Notes under the pieces: generated by a model
Databases searched by the model: none
What the model was told of the DNA's origin: nothing
What the model saw: the letters and a program-made list of their open reading frames with translations, nothing else
Part shown: positions 10,501 to 22,500 of the stretch, piece by piece
Layout of the letters: every line of letters begins with the position of its first letter
Position numbering within the stretch: the stretch's first letter is position 1
Translations under genes and position numbers: made by a program
NCBI RefSeq assembly: GCF_947172395.1
Contig: NC_069086.1
Span: forward strand, 9,952,501 to 10,016,500
Reading direction: 5' to 3'
Source of the DNA: Bicyclus anynana
Taxonomy: Eukaryota; Arthropoda; Insecta; Lepidoptera; Nymphalidae
Length of the DNA: 64,000 bases

Positions 10501-13500
10501 CATTCCAAATTTCAGCCAAAACGCTTCAGTTGCCGCAGCGTTAAACAAGAACAAACATACTTACACACTTACACAATTTCACACTTTCACACTTACACAC
10601 AAACTTTCGCCTTTATAATATTAGTGTGATATTCCCGTCCTTCCACATCCGTCGGAAAGAGAATACGGTACGTTGGGTATGGCAATAGTCCAGCGGGCGG
10701 GGATCAAACCCACGACCAATGAGTCTGGCACCTTTATCTCAATCCCAGGACTACTGCACTACTGTGCCAGAGAGGTCGTCAAAAATAAAAATGACTGCGC
10801 GCTGAGGGCCTAGTGGCAGTTTGATACTGTTACCGTCACGTAACGTAAACGCGAATTTCTAAGGAATTGAAACAGCGCCATCTAGTGGCACTACTGCACA
10901 ACTGTTTCAATTCCATATAAAGTTTGCGAAAACGTCAACGTGATAGTAACAGTATGAAAATATTGAAAACTCCCACTAGGCACACTGTACACAACTGCGT
11001 ACTTACGTCCTTCGTACAAGTTGACCTCTGTCTCAATGCGCGTGTACTCCAGCACTCGCTCCACGCTGGTGAGCTGTGCCAGGAACTCCACCAACATGCG
11101 GGCACCATGCTGCAGCATCGCCGTCAGGATATTGCTCTGCGTCACCGCCAGCCCCACGCTGCCCACTTGCATCACTTCGTCTGTGGAACCATTATACTTC
11201 ATTAAATTAAATTCAGTCGCGAAGCTGAAGTGGCAATGGGCGGAGCACTAAGTTCGAAGAGCCGATGTGCGTTGGCCCCGCACTAGAAAGCGCAATGTTG
11301 GTTGACCACCTACCAGGTGAACTGACGACATAATAGCGAGTCGTAGGGATTCGCTGGATTCTCGCAGTCTGAAGGTACAAACAGAGTCTTGTTACAACGA
11401 TTTTATATTTTTAAATATTTGATAAACTTACCAAAGTCTACATACAAGAACACGAAGATGATCACCGTAAGATAAATTTGGCATAACGTGTCTAAATAAA
11501 ATCCAAATGTACAGCCGCAACCCAGGTAACAATTCCAAGCGGCGGTATGAAGGTCCTGCAAATGTAAATAATATTTTGTAATGTAATGTATCTCCAATAC
11601 TTTTCAAAGCATAGGTTAATAGATTTTTTAGGTAAATCAGTTTAAGCACACAATAAACACTTCTGTCAGGAACGATGTTTTTCAACTGAAAACGTGTTTT
11701 AAAACGTCAGGATCTTTAATCTTTAAACTTTAATCTCGACGAAAATGTTGCTAATGGCCGCGTACTGACTGAGCGAGCAGCTTCGCGAGGCAGCCTCGGA
11801 CGTTTGCCTCGCAACGTTTGCCGCGCGAGGCAGCCTCATTCTGTAATTTAATACACATGAGACTGCCGCGCGCGGCAAAGCCGAGCCAGACCGAGGCTGA
11901 GCAAAAGACTCGAACGCTCAGTAGTTACTCACAAGTCGAACAGAAGCCACGCGCGAGTAGCGCATATTCAGTTTAGATTAAGATTATCATGAGGCCGTGC
12001 GTTCGGAAGGCTATCGCCACCACTGCCTTTATACTGATTCATCAACTTGTACAAAAAAAGAAAAGAAAAAAATCTAAACATTTTTGGATAAAAACGTTAT
12101 ACAAAAACAGATTTCAAGCTGGAAACAGAATATTTGAAGAGCTGTGCTTTGATGACGCAGAAAGCAATTTCACTAGAATGAATAAAATTGAATTTGAACA
12201 TCTGTACTCTCTTATAAACGCCAAAATAAGCAAGAAGGACACAAATTTTCGAGAAGCAATAACCGCAAGGGAAAGATTGTTGGTTACGTTAAGATTTTTG
12301 GCCACGGGAGATTCTTATACCAGTTTGCAGTATCTGTTTCGTATATCAAAACAAAGAATATCAGTAATCGTTCATGAAGTTTGTGATGCGTTAATCGATG
12401 TGCTAAGGGATTATGTTAAGGTAAAATAAAATAATTTTATTCCATTTTTCGTACATTTTTATTAATTATTACAACATGACAAATAGACAAAAAGACAATT
12501 AATATGAAACGCTTAATTAAACAAGTACTTATCTAACAATGAGGATGAGGAGGCGGAGGGGGCATCGGTGAGGTAGGAGGGATCGGTGGGGTAGGAGGCA
12601 TCGGTGAGGTAGGAGGCATCGGTGAGGTAGGAGGCATCTGTGATTGAGGAGGCATCGGTGATTGAGGAGGCATCGGTGAGGAAGAAAGACAAGACGTATT
12701 ATTGGAACTGTTTAGCCCACTGTATGATTGAGTATAATAACCAGTGTATGATGGGTATGCTCCCATGTCCGCTTCGAAAATAATTTTATTTATAGCATGC
12801 TTTACATGTGCTAAAGTAAAAGCGTCATATTTTCGCAACTCATTTGCGACATATTGCCCATAAACATCGTAGGAGTCATGTTTTTCCGAAGCAGCACTAT
12901 CACTTGCACACTGTTGTAATAGTGTTAAGGCTTCTGATATAGCATTATCAGTTAAATCATTTGGCTCAGTTCTTTTAGTTCTCTTCTTTGCTCTCGTATA
13001 TTCATTTCTGGTTTCTTTAACTGTATTTTCATTACCGACTTGATTTTGAGTTTCACTTTGACTGCCACTATTTTGAGTTTCATTTTCACTGCCATCATTT
13101 CGAGTTTTACTTTGACTTCCATCATTTTGAATTTCACTGTGACATGCATTCTGTAGGGTGAAAAATCATAATTTTAATTACAGATACCATCATCCGAAGA
13201 AGAGTGGCTTACTATAGCAAGAGAATTTGAGACAAAATGGAATTTTCCGCATGCTATTGCAGCAATGGATGGGAAACATGTTATATTACAATCGCCTATA
13301 AATAGTGGCAATGATTTCGATTGTTACAAATTGTTTCCCAGTATGGACTATACTATTTGCTTTAGTTGACGCCAATTATAAATTCCTGTATGTAGATGTT
13401 GGTAGCAAAGGTCGTATATCAGATGGCGGTGTGTTTAAAAATACCAATTTATATAAAAAACTTGAAAGAAGGGAACTTAATATTCCTCCGCCAGAAATCT

Positions 13501-16500
13501 TACAAATACCTTATGAAACTGCAGTGCCGTATTTTATTTTGGCCGATAAAGCATTTGCATTGGATGAGTACACAATGAAACCTTATGAAGGTACTCCAAA
13601 TCGAGGTTCAATGGAAAGGATCTTTAATTACCGACTGTCCAGAGCAAGGAGAGTTGTGGAAAATGCTTTTGGCATTTTAAGTTCTGTGTTCAGAGTATTG
13701 AGGAAGCCCATACTATTGGAACCAGAAAAAGCTACAAAAGTCGTGTTAACTACTATATACTTATATAACTACTTGCGAAGGGATCAAGAGGCCTCTCAAA
13801 GGTTTACTGCCCCGGGATCATTTGATGTCGAAGCTGAAGGAACAATAATACCCGGGCGATGGCGGCAGGATACAGAAATGTCATCAATGCTACCTATTCG
13901 AGCTATGCCACGGCGAGGGCCAACAGATTTAAAAGAAATACGTTCACATTTAGGGAGACATTTTATTACAAATGGAGCAATTGCTTGGCAGAATAATTAT
14001 CAGTAAATACTCACGTCTTCAGGTAAAGTATCTTGAGTATTTCCTGGATGGTTTCTATCGCCCAGGAAGCTGAAAGCTTCATAGGCGTACCAATTTGATT
14101 TATATATGTCACCACGACCTGTAATAAATAATAAATTAATTAAATTTGTACGACTGACTATAAATATGTAATGACTGTACGAAAACATAATAATAAACAT
14201 AAACATACCTGATCCTGTGATACGGCTTTTCTTTTCACGTGACCTTTCCCTCCTATAGGATCCTAGCAAAGACTCCATCTTTTTTTTTAAATCCATTATT
14301 GGAATGTTCATTTCACGATTTATGTTATTCCACGCATCTTCTCTTAGTCCTCTGTTGGTATAATTAGGACATTGCGCATCCCAAAGTAGTTTATATTCTC
14401 CATATAAATGTATTAATTTGAGACACTGTTCTCTATTCATGATAATATAATTATACTTATGTTCTCTATTCCGTATTCGTCGAACAAGCGAGGCAAAACA
14501 CGACCGTCTTGAGTGCGCGCGGCAAACGTACTGAGGCGCCTTTGAGCATGGACAAAAACCGACAACGTTTGGCTCGGGTCGCGGCACGCTCGGGCGAGGC
14601 AGCGCGTGCGTTTGCCTCGGCCGAGGCGCGTCTTGACCGACCGAGGATTTGCCTCGCGCGGCTGCCTCGCGAGGCTGCTCGCTCAGTCAGTACGCGGCTA
14701 TTGGTTAATTACATCTTTGTCTCATTAAAATCAGTGAAAATATTCATAATTCAGATGATGATTGTCAGCATGGCTTTTTTTATTCTTTACAATTAAGCCT
14801 TTGACTGCAATCTCAGCTGATGGTAAGTGATGATGCAATCTAAGATGGAAGCGGGCATACTTGTTAGGAGGAGGATGAAACACCCCTTTCGGTTTCTACA
14901 TGACATCGTACCGGAACGCTAAATCGCTTAACGATACGTCTTTGCCGGTAGGGTGGTAACTAGCCACGGCTGAAGCTTCCCACCAGCCAGACTGGACCAA
15001 TTAAGAAAACCTCAAGCAACCCAGCCGGGGATCGAACCCAGGACCTCCGTCTTGTTAATCTACCGCGCATACCACTTCGCCACGGAGGCCGTCAAAACTA
15101 ACTACATCAGGATCTTATTAAAACCAGCCAGAATATTCAAAATTAGAAATACTCTTAAAGTAGATTCTGACCTGATGATTGTCGAACTCGGTAATAAGTC
15201 TTTGTTGGGCACCAGCCGCTCTAATTGTTGCAATTCCATTTAGAGACGATGTCACCGTTCCAAATACCGGACTTTTTGCTAAAAAATAATGTAAATATGA
15301 GGTTATTTTATATTTTGGATATATTTGAATTATTCTAGGTAGTAAAAAAATATTTTTACTTACTTACGCCTTCCAACCTCTTTACGCCTTGTGCCGTTCT
15401 TAGATATAACTTTACAAAGAAAAAGAATATCAACATCAATATTGCTGAAGGGATCAGAGTCCAATACAAGGCTATTGCGTTGAGGATCAAAATGAATATA
15501 AGTGTACTGTATATTTGGAAAACGTCTAATAATGTTCTGGGCAGAATTTCATCCAATGCACCCATGTCCTTAGTGAAACGATTTAGAATGCGTCCTAAAA
15601 TAAAACATGAAAATATAGTTTTTATAAATATCTTCATCATGTATGTTAAAACAAAAATAAATACAAGTATACTAATCTAGTATAATACTCTTCATAGATA
15701 TATTTTGGATACAACTGCAGAGATGAAAATAAAACATTAAAATCAAAATAATTTTACCTGAAGAGCTTGTGTCAAAGAATCGCATGATTCCCTTAATTAA
15801 TGTAGAGAACATGCGGTCATGGAGTTTCTTCGAAGCCCTGATGCAGAGTCTGACGAAGGCTGGCACTCGGATGTGGACAAGAAGAATGGTGGCAATGATA
15901 AGTACACCATGAATGATGAGGTATTGTCCCGTAGTGAAAGGACCAACTTGGGTGTTTAGGTCCTTATCTGTATGTGAAAGTTGAAACTGTTTAGTAAGTA
16001 CATTACATACTCGAAAAACATTTCTGGTATTGAAAAATAATTATACTAATACTGATGCAAAGTACAATATATAAGGTCAAATAGATAGATGTTGATTCTT
16101 GTACGAATATGGTGAAAATATATTGTCAAAAAGCCTATAATAATACAAAAATCAATACATACATTTAAAACTAAAATTATTGTGTCTGTCTGTGATTGCT
16201 AAAAGACTATATTTCAAAAAATTCAATTCAAATTTCAAGTGGTTTAGCTATTCACACAATAGGTACTAAAACAAAATCAAGCAGTTTTTAAATTTTTGTC
16301 CGTCTGTCTGTCTATCTGTCTTTCTGATTGTACAGGTTAGTCTTTAGAATGGCTGAACGGATTTTAATGATTCTTTCACTGGAATATAGAATTCTACTTT
16401 TTATTCCGAAAAAAATCTATGGATCCTGCGAAATTCGTGAAAAACTAAATTTCACTTGAAAGAAGTCGCGGGCGTCCGCTAGTTTTATAATATCGTATGT

Positions 16501-19500
16501 TCACTCAAAAATGGACGCGATGGCAAGCATGTGTACTATCGAAGCAAGACTGAAAAGGTAGTTGTCAGTCTTGCTTCTGTGTACAATTTTTTTGTTAAAT
16601 CTATACTAATATTATAAAGCTGAAGAGTTTGTTTGTTTGTTTGATTGAACGCGCTAATCTCAGGAACTACTGGTCCGATTTGAAAAATTCTTTCAGTGTT
16701 AGATACCGCATTTATCGAGGAAGGCTATAGGCTATTTTATCCCCGTATTCCTACGGGGACGGGAACCACGCGAGTGAAACCGCGCGCCGTCGGCTATATC
16801 AAATATTTTGATGTTTGAATAACCGGAATATGCGACTAACCAATTTCATTTGTTCCAGCTTCTTCCTCGAATTTTGCCATTTCGTTTGTCCTATAACAAA
16901 AAAAATAGGCAATTTTAAACCAGGAAAAATAAAAAATAGGTACCTAGGTCCTAGGTAAATACTAAATAAATAATAAATAATAGCTAAATACTCGTAAATC
17001 CACCTCATACCTTGAAACAAATAAAACAATAATTAAATGAAGCTTACCAAAAACTGATCCAAAAATCGGCAGATGAGCCAGCCGCAGCAGCGCCCAATAT
17101 CAAGAACATAGTGAAAAGTATAAAATAAATATTCCCTCCAGCACTGAAATACGAGTATATGACCTCCCATCGCAAATTGCCGGATTGCTTCTCCTCGGCA
17201 GCCATTTTCTGTGCTTCGAATTGGCGAGTATCTTCATCCGCACCAGATTTGGTGGACAGTGCTCTCAACAATGCGGGCTTTTCTTTTTCTTCCACCTTCT
17301 GAAAAAAAATCATTTTCTATTTATATGTAACGAAACGTACTAGGTATAAGGTATTATCAGAAAAATATTTCGGTGTACGATTCAAACCATGAACCATCAT
17401 ACATCAAGTGGCTTGAAATTACCACGAATGATCATGTAACATCTTTAACCCTACTTGTAATATCTTTTACTTTTCAATATTTTATGTTCACAGTTGTGAA
17501 TGGTGAGAAAAAGACTATTAGCAATAGATATCCGTATCCAAAGCTTTAAGGTTAATTCAACTATTAAATGCTTTACAATTTTTGCGAACTCAATGCAATT
17601 AAACATTGTAAAGTCAACATGTGCTGAGGGTGCTTCGGTTTTGGAGTGAAAAGTACTCGTAAGTGAAGTGAAGGGCCTTTGTCAGGCTTACAGCTTAGCT
17701 GGAGTTGTTCGTCTTTTTTGTCCTGCATATTGCGAATAACCGTATTCGCAATATGCAGGACAAAAAAGACTTCAGACACAGACATGCAAAAAAATTCTTC
17801 TAGAATAATAAAAATAAATGGTACGTGCTTTCAGTAGGTGATGCCCTTACTCATATACACTTTTGGCATTCTAAAGTGGCCTTATCTAGGGTCGGATAGT
17901 GAAGGCATTGATTTTTGAGACAACGTGTATTGTGGGAAGGTTCCTCACTCTGGAACCCTGACCACCGGTTGCTTGGGCACTCAAATATCCCGCAGAGGGA
18001 GGATTTAATTTTATAAAATTTTAAGTATATTTTGTATTTTATTAACATTGAATAAAATTGTAAAAAAGGACAAATAAATAAATGAGAGAAAAATAATTCT
18101 TACCCCTGACGCAATGCTTGCAGTGTCTTGATCTTTTCCTTCTTGCAATGACGATAGTAGTTGAGCGAACTCTTTTCCGGATGATACCAGTTCATCGAAT
18201 GTTCCCATGTTTTCTACACTACCCTAAAATGAAATCATTGAAAATATAGATATGACATTGTTTCCTATCTTGTGTGGAACAACTTCGAAATTAATCTGCT
18301 AATTTCTTACATCTTTCAAAAGAATAATAAAATCGGCGGCCTTCAAAAAGTGTATCTGATGTGTGACCAGGATGCGCGTTCGGCCTCGCAAATACTCGTT
18401 GATGCAGCCGTCGAACAATTGACGGCCCACGTTGGCATCTACTGCTGACAGTGGATCATCTAATAGGTAGATGTCAGCCTAGAAACAAATTAAAAGTTTT
18501 ACAATTATTGTATTTTCCCCCATATCCTTTTAATTTAATAAAACCGCAGGATTTGGCTAAAGCAACAATATCTTGCATACAGGATTTACGGCTGCATGTA
18601 TAATTTAATGTTAAACAAGTATGGAGTAGATAGCATATATAAACTATTTCCGTAAAAGTCTTGGAACTGAACATAACATTAATACAAAACGCAGTTGGCA
18701 GGATTTGGTCGCTAAAAGTTGAAGATTCCATTCCATATTTCTGAAATCCATTTCCAAATATTGTACTATAAAATTTGTATGAACATAACCAAATAATCAT
18801 TATAGAAAGTTATTTTCCTATAATACCTAGCTTAGAAGTACTAGCACTAATTTCAATCTTGTTACTCTAACTTGTAACTGTAACTGTAAGTTCTACTTAA
18901 AAGCATACCAAATTTTGATATTAAAAAATATTTTCATATCAGCCAAACATACAATCTGCAGGCAAATGTTTATAAAGCCAAGCAAACGTTGAATTTTGCC
19001 GCTTCAGGTAGAGAACAACACTCAAATTGTATAAGCGAAGCAAACCTTTTCCGTAACAATGTCGGATCCAATAGAGGGCAAATTGGAAGCATTGAACACG
19101 TGGCGTTGTTAGTAGTAGGAATAAAAAACCAATTACTTCTCTGTAGACGGCCCGTGCCAAATTGATTCGGGCCCGCTGCCCCCCGGACAGGGATACCCCC
19201 CTCTCCCCCACCAGCGTCTGGTCGCTGTATGGAAACTGTTTGAAGTCCTTCTCCAAAGCGCATACTCTGCATACCTGAAACAAATAACTTTTTCACTCAA
19301 GATGCCGAAGCGAACGCTAGTTCGGGATATTATTGCCAGTAATGTAAGCAACTCGAATACGTCAAGTCGATGCAAAACTGAAAATACTTTACTGCATCTC
19401 TGAAGGACCTAGTTTTTCAGATTTACTGATAGTACTTAAAATAACAGTTAACGCCGCGTTGCAACGACTTGCGGTACGGACGGCTTCAGTGCATTCGAGC

Positions 19501-22500
19501 TGTCCACATCCAGTTCACCCTACACACATCGTTCACAAGTGCGTAACTCCACTCAAGATCATTCTCTGCCATTCTAGGGTTTTATTTTGGTTACAGTTTG
19601 ATTTCTTAATAAGTTGTCCTGACAAGAGTTGTGAATCATAACCTTTGTTCGACATTAGTTTTCTTACATGTGTAATCACTTTTGAGTCCTATAATATAGT
19701 GCATATTTAGGCATATTCTTTATCATGTATATTGCTCAACACAGAAACGAACTTTAATTTAGAATACATACCCTCTTATATTTTTCCGGGTCATAAGGTA
19801 TGCCGAATAATATGTTTTCTCGAACGGTGCTCGGGAAAAGCCACGCCTCTTGGCAGGCGTAAGACATCTCTCCGTACACAGAAACACTGCCAGTCGCTGC
19901 TGGCAATTCCTTGAGCAGCAGTTGTAAAATGGATGACTAAAAAAATACATATCCCATTAATACTTCTTTCTTTTTAATACTTATCTGAAATCCGTGATAG
20001 CCCAGTGGATATGACATCTGCCTCCGATTCCGGCGGGCGTAAGTTCGAATCCGAACGGGGCATGCACAGCTTTTCAGTTAAGTGCATTTTAAGAAATTAA
20101 ATATCACGTGTCTCAAACGGTGAAATAAAAACATCGTGAGGAAACCTGCATACCTGAGAATTTTCTTAATTATCTACTTGTGTGAAGTCTGTCAATCTGC
20201 ATTGGACCAGCGTGGTGGACTATTGGCCTAACACCTCTCATTCTGACTGGAGACTCGTGTTCAGCAGTAAGCCGAATATGGGTTGACAATTTGAAAACCG
20301 ACACCACAATCATTTCGGTATCAATTATTATTTACAAGATAAAGATTAAATAACTAACAGCCAAAATGATTTGTCACTGTAGTCGTATCGTGAATTACTT
20401 GCATCCTTTTTGTCAGTTTTTATTGGATCATGATTGAATGGATGTCGCACGTAAATATTCCTACAAAAATGACGATCAAATATTTAGATAACGAAAATTG
20501 GTTTGATTGGAAATACATTAATTTTCTTGCTTACTTATAAGGGTAAGGTATAAAGATATCTGTCTGTCTGCCAATTCCAAGTTCATATTAGCAACCATAT
20601 CAATACATTTTCACCTTTACACGAGTAAAGGTATTATCAAGTTGAAATAAACACAAAAGAAAACAGGAAGGAATCTTGTAGCGAGTATACAAAAAAATCC
20701 AAAAACAAATTTATTCGTATTAATGGACAGGCGTTTCGTTAGAGCAATGTCCAAATCTTTCATACTTGAGTAATTCTGCTTAATTATTTCCAGTTCAGAA
20801 CTCTGATACGCGAGTACAACTTACACTTACACGACTTACACTTGAATTTGTAATTTATTTTCCTGTATTTTCTTTTTAGCTTGTATCAGAACCAGACAGA
20901 CGAGAACGTCTGAAAGATACTAGTATTTTATGCGCATTATTTACGTGCCGTATCGTCGATCTGATATACAATTAAGATTTAAAGAGAAAATAAAATGAAA
21001 TTCTAGGTCACGGAATTTCCTACACAGACCAAGTTGAAAATTAACATTTTTATAACATGAACGCGAGTTGGGGATGAATCGACTTTATATGTACAATGCG
21101 TACACTTTTAAACTAGGACGGAGATATATTTTACATACTGATTGATTTCAGGTATATCCATAAACATTGCCGATACCGAAATGAAATTTATACTATTTCT
21201 TCCTGATGCAGATTTAAGAATCCTATAAAAAATCCTAAAAAAATAACTAAGCGACTGGATACACCGAAAAGACTAGTAGATCTTCCAAAAACCAATATAT
21301 ATAAAATATATATTTTCTAGTTTTCTGCAACTTTTAATCTGTTTATTAGAATATTTTTCATATAAATTTTCCTACCAAGGTACTTGTATTGAAAAAATCT
21401 TTTTGAAATTAGGTCCTATGTACTAATATAGATAAGGGTGGAAGGCACTTCGTAGATGCATAAACGCAATGCATACCGTGAGGATTCATTACATACCTGT
21501 AGGTACTGGAGGAGGAAGTTTCTATTTTGTACATTTTCCCCTATAGTGCCTACTGCCTACCTAGTTAAAAACCTTGTGCACGCCACTGATAGATACGTTA
21601 GTTTAGAACCTACGTAGGTACTATAGATAATTATGTTAACTACGTTTTCATAATATGATGTATGACTATTTGAATTAGTAAATTGTTATTTACTAATTTA
21701 AATAGTCATACATCTATGCATAGAAGTGTTGTGGAATAATTCATAGTTCTGGTGTGTTCCAGATATTTTAAATTACAATTTATGCTAAGGGTATTGCAAA
21801 CTCACACCAAATTAGATTTAAGTTTGTTTTGCGTTTACTCACGTCCGAGTTAATACGCTGCCCAACGAATATGTTATGTAAAAGTTTTATATTACTGCTT
21901 TTGACTTTGACCGCGAATTTAAATATTAAATTTTTAATCGATTAAAAAAAAATTCAATTAAACCATAAACATACTTTTTGAATTTGAATATTAATAGACA
22001 GCCTGCCCAGTTTCATCCGCCTAGTTTCCATTACAACGCAACAGTAACACGGACCATAGGTAGTCCGTGTTACTGACTAATAATGTAGCTTTCCATTGGT
22101 TAAATTCCTAACCTTGAGCCTATTCGCTACAAACTAACAAAAATCCTTATTTTTAGAATACTAGTGTTAATTAGGCATTACTTTGCGGAAGGCCGTGATA
22201 GCCCAGTGGATATGACCTCTGCCTCCGATTCCGGAGGGTGTGGGTTCGAATCCGGTCCGGGGCATGCACCTACAACTTTTCAGTTGTATGCATTTTAAGA
22301 AATTAAATATCACGTGTCTCAATCGGTGAAGGAAAACATCGTGAGGAAACCTGCATACCAGAGAATTATTTTAATTCTCTGCGTGTGTGAAGTCTGCCAA
22401 TCCGCATTGGGCCAGCGTGGTGGACTATTGGCCGTACCCCTCTCATTCTGAGAGGATACTCGAGCTCAGCAGTGAACCGAATATGGGTTGATGACGACTT

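Larger units (their letters stand above)
11757..14698. mobile_element. PIF/Harbinger DNA transposon, about 2.94 kb, in ABCC intron 18
   Basis: Bounded by 39 bp terminal inverted repeats (11757-11795 and 14660-14698) matching at 38 positions and starting GCCGCGTACTGACTGAGCGA. Inside each end are GC-rich palindromic subterminal blocks made of CGAGGC/GCCTCG words, unlike the AT-rich flanks. It carries the two proteins typical of Harbinger elements: a HARBI1-type DDE transposase and a MADF-type DNA-binding accessory protein. The 3 bp TAA/TTA target duplication usual for the group could not be confirmed; candidate flanks TAA (left) and TTA (right) are not direct repeats. The near-identical ends point to a fairly recent insertion. 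Confidence 0.92.

Noticed and set aside
11989..14006. Programmed frameshifting in the transposase at TTTCCCA
   Set aside because: The heptamer is not in the register needed for -1 slippage, and the required shift is +1. A simple one-base insertion explains it better.
15368..15594. Exon 17 ending at the first GTAAGT
   Set aside because: It leaves phase 0, whereas exon 18 requires phase 1; the donor four bases further restores the conserved LEGVTKSPVF.
17711..17770. microRNA precursor
   Set aside because: Pairing is perfect over 28 bp with a 4-base loop, unlike animal pre-miRNAs with bulges and larger loops. Small-RNA reads would be needed to revisit.
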